Shown: piece after piece, positions 36,201-46,212 of the stretch
How the letters are laid out: each line of letters begins with the position of its first letter
How positions within the stretch are numbered: the first letter of the stretch is position 1
DNA from: Panopea generosa
Lineage: Eukaryota; Mollusca; Bivalvia; Adapedonta; Hiatellidae
Assembly: GCA_029582155.1 (NCBI GenBank)
Contig: CM055908.1
Span: forward strand, 19,383,406 to 19,447,405
DNA: 64,000 nt
Reading direction: 5' to 3'
The notes under the pieces: model-generated
Databases searched by the model: none
What the model was told of the DNA's origin: nothing
Seen by the model: the letters and a program-made list of their open reading frames with translations, nothing else
Made by a program: the position numbers and the translations under genes

Positions 36201-36325
36201 TAAGAAGGCAGATGAAGAAGTCTCACAAAATGAATACTTGGATAAAGTGGGCAAAGCCCGTAGAGGAAGACGAACACAAATGTGTCTGCTTCAGACATCA
36301 TAATTTAAGAAAAGTATTGAAATAA
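26904..36325 (+). CDS. BTB/POZ domain protein with long coiled coil (two exons, 510 aa)
   Basis: Exons 26904-27228 and 35118-36325 join in phase 1 (ACAG|GTATTG ... TTTTCAG|GTGAAACT), restoring T-G-E-T-A-L-D-L-L-P. Residues ~25-175 form a BTB/POZ-type fold: FEDVYLIVEGKKIRANSSIL, a substitution-rich middle, ALDLLPLTEEYRMGHFQRQC, then a helical FILRFLAAADKYNFDKIRTF segment. Residues ~207-477 are Lys/Glu/Gln-rich heptad-like coiled coil. Inside it, residues ~249-316 and ~319-371 are an imperfect tandem duplication (LKQEV-D-DI, MNHLK-I-VVE-IK). The C terminus is basic, with WIKWAKP and a short Cys/His stretch (HKCVCFRHH). There is no kelch, zinc-finger or MATH domain. A role in oligomerisation or as a Cullin-3 adaptor is possible from the fold but not shown. 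An in-frame TAA at 26898 supports the start. Confidence 0.88.
27449..27790. mobile_element. Two SINE family 2 pieces in inverted arrangement
   Basis: A plus-strand head ('gttagctcagtcagtcggtagcacg', 27456-27480) is followed at once by an almost full minus-strand copy (27500-27790) ending in its own B box and A box ('gctaccgactgagctt'). The two heads face outward. It lies in the BTB gene intron. Confidence 0.7.
28314..28595 (+). mobile_element. SINE family 2, full-length, 13-bp TSD
   Basis: Head 'gattagctcagtaggttacg', B box 'gagttcgaaatccc', body and end 'ctcgatggcataaaaatgac' with an AT-rich tail. TSD TCAAAATGCCATG is perfect at 28301-28313 and 28596-28608. It lies in the BTB gene intron. 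Confidence 0.9.
29080..30070 (-). repeat. 48-bp minisatellite (~20 units) in the BTB intron
   Basis: The unit is built from 'cattacgtctcacaccacta' plus 'ttacatttcccatagggatc' plus 'cactgtaa'. Because 48 is a multiple of three, the array stays open on both strands, translating to VRRNVTVEPYGKCNSG on minus and ITSHTTITFPIGLHCN on plus. A stray degenerate unit sits near 30412-30450. No splice sites or start context support a gene. Confidence 0.93.
30118..30410 (-). repeat. Dispersed repeat, copy 2
   Basis: The first ~145 bp is the reverse complement of 6604-6752. The continuation ('aacacagaacaaaattcaac') resembles the end of the diverged copy at 41660-41915. It directly abuts the 48-bp minisatellite. 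Confidence 0.7.
30450..32720. other. BTB intron interior, no gene recognised
   Basis: AT-rich intronic DNA. It holds a short SINE family 4 fragment (~31310-31390, 'ccagttttattggtgg'). No exon-like segment was found. Confidence 0.45.
32721..32815. repeat. 95-bp near-palindrome
   Basis: The outer arms 'catcgtacccacgggt' and 'cgggggtatccgacgatg' and the inner arms 'cgatactctccattta' and 'taatggacggagagtatcg' fold into a long hairpin. It may be a tiny foldback element. It is in the BTB intron. Confidence 0.75.
32843..33246. mobile_element. Terminal-inverted-repeat MITE, ~400 bp
   Basis: The left end 'tttttccatggcgcgt' and right end 'cgcgccatggaaaac' are inverted repeats, and the interior is locally GC-richer. 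No transposase is present. A frame inside it (MSEQSLSRHVRG) shows no domain. It lies in the BTB intron. Confidence 0.75.
34060..34860 (+). repeat. Old, diverged ~65-bp tandem repeat
   Basis: The phrases 'tctccaagatgat', 'tttccaagtcg', 'ctctaagttg' and 'cttcaaggtgatctagatg' recur every ~60-75 bp with AT-rich spacers. It is interrupted by the SINE at 34103-34414. Confidence 0.55.
34103..34414 (+). mobile_element. SINE family 1, full-length, perfect 12-bp TSD
   Basis: Head 'gtggtctagtggtagaacg', B box 'gggttcaatccccgg', and tail ending 'gctaaacaccatacaac'. TSD CTAGTATATTAT at 34091-34102 and 34415-34426. It is inserted into the old 65-bp repeat of the BTB intron, sense to the gene. Confidence 0.93.
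35118..36325 (+). CDS. BTB gene exon 2 (coiled coil, stop TAA 36323-36325)
   Basis: The acceptor 'aattttcag' is followed by GTGAAACTGCC, and the codon at 35129 is TTG (Leu113), not a start. The exon encodes 401 residues. AATAAA at 36321-36326 overlaps the stop codon, so either the 3' UTR is very short or another signal is used. Confidence 0.9.
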
Positions 36326-36329
36326 AATA

Positions 36330-38330
36330 ACATTGCAAAGGATGACATGTTTGTTATAATAGGACACTGCGTACTCTTCGTAGAGCAAGCATAGACGTAT
36401 ATAGAGAAGGAAAAGCAACTGATTGAGATTTTATAGTAACGCTCGCGTATTCTCGCAAAATCTCGTGAATCTCGTTTACAATTTTCCTAATTTCCATCAA
36501 TCTTATGAATACAAATCAATATTATTTCTTTGCGCAATGAAATTCTTTACAAAACGAGATCATTCCAGGCAAGCTGTGTTTAGAATTGTTGAAGAGCTTA
36601 TAGTTATAAAATGTGTATAATGCAATTGAAAAAATAACAAAGATACTTAGACATTTACTCCTAACTGCAATGTTTTTATTTCAAGATCATTTAGTGTGTT
36701 TAAAACATTATAAACATATAAAACTACATATAGCTTACATTTTATGTATGAGAAATAAGTTGCCTGTGAAATCTAAATGTTTACTTTTCCGACATATTAT
36801 TTTTTCGCGTGCCATTTCATTAACATTTAGTAGAGACAATGTAAGTGTCATTTACGTGTATAAAACAATAACACGGAGGCGACGGAACGCTCTGATAATT
36901 ATTTTGTGGTGCATTGTGTTTTTTATTTTCATAGATTTCTACAAATGAAAAATACCAATCACACGATGACGAATGGCGTATTCTACAGTGTTTCTAGCGA
37001 CATTGTTTCATTTAGATTTTCGTTATAATGCGTCTGTGTGATATATCAAAAAAAGGGGACGTTGCTTGTGATTTGATCTGTCCGGATAAACAGCTTTATA
37101 TGTGGTATAACGATAGTACAATTCACGTCTGCCTATGATATCTGTAATAGCTTGGCCAACGACATTGTCGTGTCTGGTGGGAAGCCGTCGTCGTAAGTTT
37201 TTATTTATCCTCGCGCTTTGAACCGAGTCATTTTGGCGAGCCTGGTGGGAAGTCACTGCTTTAACTGAAGATAACCGGATACGTTATAATCACGTGGCAG
37301 ATTTTATTCACCATACCAAGGAATTGACCTGAAGCGAGCTGTTAATCAAACAAGCCGATAATCCAATTAGCGATCGATATTGGTTGCTACGTCGCCATTT
37401 TCTTAAGACAAACTAATGGTCTCTAAGTAAACAATATATTTATAACATTAGTCTGTAGAACAGACCCAGCTTTTCCGATTGGATCCGTTCAACAGCAATT
37501 GTTACGAGCACGCTGATTGGTCAGTTGCTTCAGGGAAAGTTTGAATGACGTCATGATTTAGGAAGCGTTCAATTGCTATGAATTGTGGGACAGACAAAGA
37601 ATTCCCTGCTTTTTTCATTGGTGGTTAATAGACCTGATTCGAGAGAACACAGGTTCCGGAATAGAAAGTTTATTACGCAGTATATTTACTTTGACAGAAG
37701 ACACTACGTGGTCAGAGAGTGGAGCGATCGCCGCTCTCGCGTCAGGTATTAGTTCTTGACCATACCATATACGCTGCTGTAGTGGACACTACTCGTGACT
37801 CTTTGACATGTATTTACGAGCTTATTTGATATATTTGCAAGAATAACGGACGTAGTGTGTTTCGTTAATTGTTTTGTGTCGATGTGACCGTGGCATCACG
37901 TGACGTATTAAATATAAACATTTTACAATGTAGTACTACTAAAATGAGCAAGAGTTTTTGTAGATAGTGTTTGAATGTACGATAGTTTGTCTACTTAGGT
38001 AATAGTTGTTTTATTCAATACTTAGAGAACACAATAAAACAATACTTAGAGGTTTAGATGTATATGTAGTTCCCTATATAACTAAGTCAATGCTTGAGGG
38101 TTTTATGAAGACTAAACCCCCAAATTCAGAGTGTTGATCGCCAAAGGAGTGTGCACTGAAAATCTGCTTAGTATTACATGTGGATTTTAAGAGGTAATAT
38201 GAATACGAAAGTTTTCTAAATTCTAATCTATATTAAGTAAATAAAAAAATAAACCTGAAAGGGCAACCTACAAGAAACATTATTAAAACGTTTCGGATAA
38301 AAATCGCCGTAAGTAATTTGACAATAGATT
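36330..38330. other. Intergenic region with a promoter-like patch
   Basis: No gene was recognised. A segment at 36380-36430 shares 'tatatagagaaggaaaagca' with 17430 in HOGA1 intron 3, a minor dispersed repeat. Around 37500-37650 there is a palindromic TGACGTCA (CRE type, 37546-37553) between two ATTGG (inverted CCAAT) motifs in a less AT-rich stretch, but no linked coding exon could be found. Confidence 0.35.
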
Positions 38331-38338
38331 CGATAATT

Positions 38339-40044
38339 CAGGGGCGTAGTTTAGCTGAAAACGATGTGTAGGCACAGTAAAAAGGTCTGGGGGTCATGCT
38401 CCACCGTTGTTTTTTTTCAGCTAGAGGAGACTATCAAAGGTGCGTTTTGGTGTATATTTCTTATGTTTTTAGGGGATTGGCTATTCTAAATATTAAGGTT
38501 GAGTTTACTGTTTTATAACCAAATAAATTTATAATAAATGTAATGATTTAAGGTTAAATAGTCTTCGATCTCATGGTTTCAGGTGGCTACTATTTTCATA
38601 CAACAGGTATTGCAATGTTTATAGTTTACCCCCCCCCCCCCCCCCCCCCCCCCTTAAACCCTAAGGCTTCGATTTTTATTGACCTTTTATTGGTATTTTT
38701 ACTCATACCCAACTTTCAGTTTCATCCACTCTAGAAAAGCCGATATATTTTTTATATAGAACAAAGAAGGGCCAATTTACTTTTTAACTAATATCTCAAA
38801 TAAGAATGGCAACATCCTTTAACAACAAACGAAGTATTGAAGCTTAAACCCTCCCCGATTTTATGATCTGTTTTTCATAATTTACAAATAAAAACATTTT
38901 GGTCCTTTTTGCAGTTAACGTAAGTCACCTGTATTCCATATATGTTCTATATAAAAAAGGTTAAAATTCAATGAAACATTTTTTTAATTACCTAAATAAA
39001 CACATTTTTAAACAAAATTTGCTTTCACAACAAGTGGATTAAAACAGTAGAATGTCTCATCTTTCTGAATATATATTTTTTTATGAAATATATATAAAAT
39101 ATTTTGGTCCTTTTTAACTTTTTTTAACAGTACCATGACATTTTTAAAGCATTTTTGTGCATGAAAATTGATATGTATTGATGTTATAAGAACTTATCGA
39201 TTCCTACAGTTTAGTTTATTGGGGTCATAAAACTCTAGCGTCACAAACCAATAGGCTTATAAAAATAGGTTTTATTTTAGAGATCATTGTGTTTTATAGT
39301 TTTGATGGTTTTTGTTTTTCAGTTTTATTTTTTTTCACTATAATTTTAATTTTAAAATTACATAAATATGTAGTAAACATCTACGAAATTAAAAAAAAAT
39401 GTATTAGATCATAGTATGAAACTCTTTTTATTACTCAATAAATTAAAACATAAAAATTATATATATTGTAACAGTTTTTATTAATTTGGATTACAAACAA
39501 ATAAACGTGTTTGTTGTTGTTAACTGTAAAGTATTTATTAAAGCGAAGTAACTGTTTTGTTATCGTTATGAAAACAAACCTAACCTGTTTTTGACACTTA
39601 GCACTTGTTTTTAACATTGTGTTTAATTACCACCTTTGTCGGGTGACTATGTCTAGTGTCTTATTTGTTAATTGGCATTTTACAGGTGTTCTTTTAGACG
39701 ACAATGTTGCTATATAAACAAATATGTGGTACATGTTGTTGTTGTTGACACTTAGTACCTGTTTGTGACACTGTATGCTCAACATGCCAAATTGATTTGG
39801 TACAATCGGCTGTGTATGAACCTAGATATCGAAGAGAAATAACTTGAAGTTATTTTCCAGTATCGAGAAGCTATGGTACTTTGACATGTATTTCAGGGTT
39901 TCCAATTTTTATGCCGATTACACTTCATCAATCTAATTGGCCTATCGTAAATTATTCATTGATATGTGTGTATAAAAGTTTTCGATTTCTCAGAAAAAAA
40001 GTGTAGACACGTGCCTACAGTGCCTATAGGAAGCTACGCCCCTG
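38339..40044. mobile_element. Non-autonomous hAT-like DNA element, ~1.7 kb
   Basis: Left terminus CAGGGGCGTAGTTTAGCTG. The right terminus, inverted, is CAGGGGCGTAGCTTCCTATA. Both arms also share TGTAGGCAC further in. CAGGGGCGTAG-type ends are common in hAT elements. The interior has no transposase frame, only AT-rich DNA and a 25-nt poly(C) run (38629-38653). Flanking 8-mers do not match exactly, so the target duplication has decayed or the element is rearranged. Confidence 0.65.
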
Positions 40045-40049
40045 GATAT

Positions 40050-41115
40050 ATATACGCAGTTTGTTGGTTGTATTGACAGAAATATATAAGTTTCTGCATG
40101 TTTAAAGCTTCATTCGGATAAGCATAAAAATGAATAATTGTTTGTTTACATATACGAATATTTTTGTTGTAATTTGTTATGTGAACATTCATACCAGAAC
40201 AAGACGTTTAATCATTATTAGATATAGGATTTAATGGTAATTTAATTTTCAAGTGAAGTTTTCACCTGTCCTTTCGCAAGTAACGGTCAATATTTTTAAT
40301 TAAAGTATACCGAAAGGAGATAGAAACGCCGAGTGAATTATTCAAGAGCCACTTTATCAAACTATTATATGGTCTCCATTGTAGGAATAATACAAAATAT
40401 TGACTGTAAATATTGTAGGTGGTATTTACAGTTTACAAATAAAGGTATTTAATTAATGATTTTGTCAATATGACCATTAGTATTGACAAAAACACTAATC
40501 AAATACCCTCACATGAACATTTCAAAACTAAATATCGCTTGCAATAGTTTGGCAATGTGACACCTGGCTTTTCTTCTCGTTTTAGTATATGTTGGCAAAA
40601 TGCGGTTTAAACTGCAAGAGACGTTACCGACGACGGACAATCCATCTAAAGGATAGTGATTTTAAAAAATAATGGAAGATTTTTGCATAATAAATAAGAA
40701 TTTATTTGTGATAATAAGTAAATTTACATTGAGGTATAGTCGGCATAGAAAATACATTAACATGACATAATTAGTTGTTTCTGTCCAAAGGCAGCGGTTA
40801 CGTCATAGCCTCGTTACCATGAGGACGAACATTGTGTAGCAACTGAGGAGGTCGTCCATGTTTGGTAGTTGACTGGACACCTTAATAATCTCTCAAGTTT
40901 CTGTAACATAAATCATATAAGTTCTATATTTATTAAATGAACATTTTAATGCTGGCAAAATTCACTTTCACATTATTTTGTCATGTGTGTTGATTCACCG
41001 TTATATGGTTCAAGGGAGACAACACAGTTAACTCTCTTTACAATCGTGAAACATCGGGTATTTACGTATCATCCGTATAAAAGGCAGAGGTGATCAGATT
41101 GCTCTCTTTAGTAAT
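40050..41115. other. Intergenic, no gene recognised
   Basis: AT-rich sequence without convincing exons or element ends. Confidence 0.4.
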
Positions 41116-41116
41116 A

Positions 41117-41341
41117 AATCGCAGCTGTGGTCTACGGATAGAGCGTCCGCCATGTGCGCATGCGGACGGTCGTGGGTTCGATCCCCGGTCGGGTCATATC
41201 AAAGACTTGAAATATTGGTATTTAAATGACAGTTCTAGGTCTGGTCGGTCCGGTGTTAGTAACATGTGACTGGATGGGGTATCATACCATGTGTCTGTGG
41301 TATGATACTCCAGTGTGGCAGCGCTTAGAATACTGTCTTAT
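41117..41341 (+). mobile_element. SINE family 1, 3'-truncated
   Basis: Head 'tgtggtctacggatagagcg', B box 'gggttcgatccccgg', then the family body up to 'gcgcttagaatactgtctta'. The conserved tail is missing, so it is probably interrupted or truncated. The apparent frame over it is the SINE translated. Confidence 0.85.
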
Positions 41342-41659
41342 TGAAACTCGGTCACACATCTACGACCATTATTTTTTAAGTGACACAACACCTATTGGGA
41401 ATGGTATAAAACTTCGATAGAGATACGTGCAAATATTACTTTAACACAAACACTGGTAGTAATGTTAATAAAAACATGTTTCACCTACATTTGAACAATG
41501 TCATTTGATCACACAAGGCTAAGTAACGCGATATTTACACTTCTTTTGATAAGAAATGGCATTGGACTCCTTCATTTTCGAAAATCAGAATGAATGTTTA
41601 ACAGACCAAAACTGGCAACAATTTATTTTGTACCTATTAAACAAAAATCATTCCAACAT

Positions 41660-41915
41660 TGCAAATCAACAGTAAAAGAGCATATGTAATAAGACACCAC
41701 TGGTTCTGGAAGGTGTTTTAATGAATTTACTCATGCGAATGTATTTTGGATCGGTTGAGAACTGTTTAAAAAGTGATCAGCAAACCAGTGAAATTGTGCA
41801 ATTTTATGAAAAGTTGCATTAAAAAACATTAATAAGAACATTAAAAAAATAGAGGAATGAGTCTTACTTGAACATAGACCAAAATTTAATTGTGTTGTGT
41901 GACCCGACTTAATAG
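41660..41915 (-). repeat. Dispersed repeat, diverged copy 3
   Basis: Shares 'aataagacaccactggt' and 'accaaaatttaattgtgttg' in order with 30210-30400. Identity is lower than between copies 1 and 2. Confidence 0.45.
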
Positions 41916-41924
41916 TTCAAGCGT

Positions 41925-42540
41925 GGGGTGCGTGGTCCAGTGGAAGAGCATGGGACCTAAGATCGGAGGGTCATGGGTCGGATCCTCCACCACGACTATG
42001 TGTGGTGTCCTTGAGCAAGGCACCTTATTGAACTAACTAAACCAGCTACGTGTGGTGTCCTTGAGCAAGGCACCTTATTAAACTAACTAAATCAGCTATG
42101 TGTGGTGTTCTTGAGCAAGGCACTTTATTAAACTAACTAAACCAGCTATGTGATGTGTTCTTGAGCAAGTCACCTTATTAAACTAACTAAATCAGCTATG
42201 TGTGGTGTCCTTGAGCAAGGCACCTTATTAAACTAACTAAACCAGCTATGTGATGTGTTCTTGAGCAAGGCACCTTATTAAACTAACTAAACCAGCTATG
42301 TGTGGTGTCCTTGAGCAAGGCACATTATCATCTAACTAAACCAGCTATGTGATGTGTCCTTGAGCAAGGCACCTTATCATCTAACTAAACCAGCTATGTG
42401 TGGTGTCCTTGAGCAAGGCACTTTATTAAACTAACTAAACCAGCTATGTGTTGTGTCCTTGAGCAAGAGACGTTTTTTGCATACACTTAGTACTAGTTCT
42501 ACCCAGGAACACTTCGAGCGCGATTTGTGTAAGTTGTAGT
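41925..42540 (+). mobile_element. SINE family 3 with internal 50-bp tandem expansion
   Basis: The tRNA-like head 'gcgtggtccagtggaagagc' and B-box region 'ggtcggatcctcc' (41936-41995) are followed by the family tail phrase 'gtgtccttgagcaaggca', here repeated. After the array the normal tail resumes ('tgcatacacttagtactagttctaccca', 'tcgagcgcgatttgtgtaag'). The element is thus one SINE whose middle has expanded about tenfold. Confidence 0.88.
41995..42465 (+). repeat. 50-bp minisatellite inside the SINE
   Basis: About nine to ten units of 'tgtggtgtccttgagcaagg' plus 'caccttattaaactaactaa' plus 'accagctatg'. Variants are gatgtg for tgtggtg and atcatc for ttaaac. 'gtgtccttgagcaag' is ordinary SINE sequence. 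Confidence 0.92.
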
Positions 42541-42689
42541 AATTTGTTTCAGATAGATACAATAGATACGCTTAAACTGAGAGCATATAGTTAATTTAAA
42601 ACGACTGCAGCACTGAGGTAAATATGCATACATAATTATGCTTATATTGTCACATACCAAAAGTGAATAAAAACAATTGGTGTTGTTTT

Positions 42690-42890
42690 CAATACATGGC
42701 CATATCAAGTTTTATTGATGAAGGAAGACCTCAGAATCTGAGTAGAACCAACGTCCTTCCGCAAGTAATTGACTTTCTCAAATAAGGATCGTTGGAGAGA
42801 GTGGTACTCGAACTTACGACCTTAGCGGTGAGAGTTAAGTCAGATCTTGAGACGGCGTCTTAGACCACTCGGTCACAGAGGACCCAATCA
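42690..42890 (-). mobile_element. SINE family 4 with tRNA-Leu-like head
   Basis: On the minus strand: 'tgaccgagtggtctaagacg' (A box and D-arm as in tRNA-Leu), a variable-arm-like insertion, B box 'gttcgagtacc', then the tail with 'aagtcaattacttgc' and 'ggaaggacgttggttctact'. It is the most complete copy of the family. Confidence 0.8.
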
Positions 42891-42964
42891 GTGGATAAAT
42901 ATAATTTAAGCACGGGATGTTAGCAGTCGTTATGGCGAAATAGCAATGATTAAGTAGACTGAAG

Positions 42965-43125
42965 TTGGTTTGTTTTATTATTTATTTAACATCGATTGTG
43001 AAACAAGTTATTACAACTTACATAAATCACGCTCGGAGTGTTTCTGGGTAGAACCAATACTAAGCGTATGCAGAAAACGTATCTTGCTCAAGGAAACTAC
43101 ACTTAACTGGTTTAGTTAGTTTAAT
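42965..43125 (-). mobile_element. SINE family 3 tail fragment
   Basis: Minus-strand 'ttgctcaaggaaactacac' region, 'agtattggttctacccag' and 'gagcgtgattt' match the family 3 tail. It also ends with one copy of the 'aactaactaaaccag' phrase seen in the 50-bp array at 41995. Confidence 0.65.
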
Positions 43126-43334
43126 GTCCGTATTTCATAACGAGGCTCTCAACATGGAATTGATTCTAGCCACAACCTTGTTAGCCTCCAATGCTGAAGA
43201 GTTACAGATTTAAATATCGAAACGGACGAAAAGCTGACATTAAATTTCTAACTGCTCAACAGTTAACGACGGTTAACATCAAACGATAATTATATCAATT
43301 TACAGTAACAGAAGTGCCGCAATTCTGATATTGT

Positions 43335-43621
43335 TCATAATAAAAAAAAAAAATTGAAAATTAATAAATAATAATTACATTCGTCCGACGACCCGTCAAA
43401 TCCTCCACTGAAGCCGTCAAATACTCCACTGATGCCGTCAAATCCTCCACTGATGCCATCAAATCCACCGTCGAATCCGCCGCCAAAGTCAAATTGTGAA
43501 TTTCCGACTATTGGCATCTGTCCACCAAAAGAAGACCTTCTACCGCTTCTACCGAAGTTTCTCTGTTGTCCGAAAAATTGTCCGAAATCGTTGTTGTCCA
43601 AGTATTGTCCACTTACAAAGG
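43335..43621 (-). CDS. Secreted protein exon 2 (FDG-repeat region)
   Basis: The acceptor 'tatttcag' lies at 43624. The exon encodes AFVSGQY, then LDNNDFGQFFGQQRNFGRSG and the repeat region to a TGA at 43335-43337. The repeats differ at the DNA level, so the FDG pattern looks maintained rather than a fresh DNA repeat. Confidence 0.75.
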
Positions 43622-44807
43622 CTGAAATAAATATGACGAGTTTAAATCATACAAAAAGAATATGAGATCCGTTTCACTAACGTCTGTAACCGTAAGATTT
43701 TCGTCCGAACGATTATGATTAATACAGACGTTTGTGGCAACCGTTAGTGTAACAAAAAAACATAAGTGTAACAATTGTTACACTAAGGGTTGACACCGCA
43801 ACCCATTTTTGTTACACTAAGGGTTTTTGTTACACTAAGGGTTACCGCAGACGATTCGTATCGAGATTTTGTTCACATTCTAATACAAATATTATTTTCC
43901 TAAAACGTTCGTATCATGATGTTAATGGAACAATGAATACATTTCAGATCCATTTTTTCTTAACCTTAACTAACGCCAAATAATTCATTAGTGAAACGGG
44001 ACACGGTTATTTGTTTGGCTTGTAATCATTTTTTTATTGAAACCTACATTCCATTTGTTTTAAATATTATATCACCATCCTTAAAGCAAACTTGTCTCCA
44101 TGCTTCTGTGTCTCATATCACTTGTCTTTCACTATTGGCCTCGGTTCTGAACATTTTATGTGAGGAAGTTAGCAGGTTACTTACGGAAGAACGGTTATTC
44201 TGCCCATTCTGAGGTCTACATGCCATATATAGCCTGTCATGTGTTGAACCCCATTAAACAACAAACAGAACAAAACAAATTATGTTGATTTTTTATTAGG
44301 ATATAACTTTGAATAATTTTTTTTTCGTAAACTAATCAACTATCTGTATATATTGAATATAATTATTTATAATAATAAATTAATGTAAAAAAGCATCAAA
44401 TCGTACATTTTTAAAATGTTTTTTTTTTTAGCAAAAAATATTTTAAAATTCATATCTGATACATGAAATAATAGAAACTTAATCATTAATGCCTTAAATA
44501 GATAAAAACTAGAATTTTCGGTTTTTGCAGTCACCAAAAAAATGGCAGCGTCCGTGGAGAAAAATAATCAACCATTAACTATTAACTTTGATATAATATG
44601 ATACCGTATATGAGTAATCGTTCATTAGTTTTGCATATTTAGATCAATTTGTTTAAGCCGTTTATTAATACATTATCGATCCAATTAAATATATTTTATA
44701 CATTTTCTTTTTCTTTTTCTTTTTCTCAATGTGATTCAACCCCAGTCAAGTTAACATTACATAAACTACGGGTTTGCTAACGAAGGAGAACCTCAATTCG
44801 ATACTAT

Positions 44808-44886
<79 letters not shown>

Positions 44887-45666
44887 AGTACTGTTACTAC
44901 TACTACTATTACTACTACTACTACTACTAATAATAATAATAACAATAATGATATTAATAATAATCAAGACTTTTATAAACAAAATAACTCAATTGAATAA
45001 ATTCAATCTTCCATGAGGCCCTCAACATATTTACAAAGTACAACATTATTTGACATATAAACAAAAGAAGTAAACATGTGTATATAAGTGTATATACATA
45101 TAAGTGTAATAATGTATATAATTTTGATGAGAGCTACCCGATTTATTAGATTTGCTAAGAATTGTTACTCCATTGTAAATATAAAGCTTTGAACTGATTA
45201 ATAGACATTCACGAAGATGTGTCGAAATATCGCCGTTTCGGAAGAACATGGCAAGCATTCTCATTATTTTGACAGATGTGGACTCGAACCTACGACCTCA
45301 ATGGCGAGAGCATACTGATGTTGAGACAGCATTAGGGATGATATTCACCAACCATTCTTAAGATTATTCTTAGACTTAAACTCAAGAATGAATTTTGAAA
45401 AACACAATTAGAGACTATTTTTGAGACAAAAATTTACAAGCATACAGAGACACCTAATATAAAGTCAAACCAAGTCTCACAAATATTCTCTATGTCATGG
45501 TAAATGAGATATCTAAGGTTAAATTTTCAATCCCATGTCTAAGAATATTCTCAAGAAAGGTTGGTGAAAACGACCTCAGGACGATCGCATTAACGATTTT
45601 ACAAATCCTGTGGTAACAACACGACTGTGCGATTCTATTCACCAAATAACACCGGACATTCAATTA

Positions 45667-45706
<40 letters not shown>

Positions 45707-46176
45707 TGGTGTCTTTGAGGTAGACACTTTTTCCGCATATGCTTAGTACTGGTTCTACCCAGGAAGTCTTCGAGCGTGATTTATCTAAGTTGTAAGAACC
45801 GAAGTAAAATATAAGTTTAAACATCACAAATAAATGACAAATATTTTTTAAGATAGAAAAAAACTGCTATCACATAGTTAGGCCATAATAAATCTATTGC
45901 TAGATTATCATCCCGGCCCGCCCCCTAATTTTCATGCTGCCCCGACCCTTTTTATTTTCATAAAAAAATCAAAAATAAAAAAAAATAATTTTTTTTTGTT
46001 TTCTTTTTTTTTTTTTAAAAATAAAATCCTCCCACCCTCCCCTTTTTAGACAAAGTTTGAATGATAATCTATCTAGCAATTAATTGATAATGGCCTAATG
46101 AACACTTATAAGAAAAACACTTACCTAAAATAGCCAGCACCAGCATACAGATGAAGGAAACACGGACGCCTACCAT
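43335..46176 (-). CDS. Small secreted Gly/Asp/Phe-rich protein with FDG repeats (two exons, ~112 aa)
   Basis: Minus-strand exons 46176-46125 and 43621-43335 join in phase 1 (TTTTAG|GTAAGT ... TTTCAG|CCTTTGTA). Residues 1-~22 form a signal peptide: MVGVRVSFICMLVLAILGAF then VSG, with cleavage likely before or after QY. The mature part starts acidic and Gln/Phe-rich (NDFGQFFGQQ), has a basic patch (GRSGRR), then GGQMPIVGNSQFDF and a run of GGFDG(I/F)SG-type repeats. No Cys occurs until near the end. Low-complexity Gly-rich secreted proteins of this size in molluscs are often extracellular-matrix (shell, byssus) or defence peptides, which is an inference only. The hydrophobic tail after DEC (YYLLIFNFFFLL) looks atypical. 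A weak donor GTAATT after GSSDE could mean that a third exon replaces it. Confidence 0.75.
44801..44950. repeat. (ACT)n/(AAT)n microsatellite
   Basis: Mixed runs of act and aat trinucleotides in the intron of the secreted-protein gene. Frames over it are homopolymer-like artefacts. Confidence 0.95.
45344..45568. mobile_element. MITE with ~31-bp terminal inverted repeats
   Basis: The left end is 'ttcaccaaccattcttaaga'. The right end, inverted, is 'ttcaccaacctttcttgaga', and both continue to 'attcttagac'. Interior AT-rich, no frame. Target duplication unclear. It lies in the intron of the secreted-protein gene. Confidence 0.8.
45670..45800 (+). mobile_element. Poly(T) tract joined to a SINE family 3 tail
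   Basis: A run of 36 T (45670-45705) is followed directly by the family 3 tail ('gtggtgtctttgagg', 'cgcatatgcttagtactggt', 'tcgagcgtgattta'). The head is absent. Confidence 0.7.
46125..46176 (-). CDS. Secreted protein exon 1 (signal peptide)
   Basis: Seventeen codons plus one base, beginning at ATG 46176 in context 'aaccATGG'. The exon encodes almost exactly the signal peptide and ends at a consensus donor GTAAGT. Separate signal-peptide exons are common in animal secreted proteins. Confidence 0.78.
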
Positions 46177-46206
46177 GGTTATGCTTTTTGTTTAATTCGG
46201 AAAAAA

Positions 46207-46212
46207 TATATA
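46207..46212 (-). promoter_or_regulatory. Possible TATA box of the secreted-protein gene
   Basis: Minus-strand 'gtctatatatttttt' lies ~35 bp upstream of the ATG. If used, the 5' UTR would be only a few bases, so an upstream leader exon or another promoter is equally possible. Confidence 0.25.

Noticed and set aside
38339-40044. Transposase gene inside the hAT-like element
   Set aside because: No frame above ~60 aa and no recognisable transposase motif; the element is non-autonomous.
44746-45016. Ser-, Leu- and Ile-rich frames
   Set aside because: Translations of the (ACT)n/(AAT)n microsatellite.
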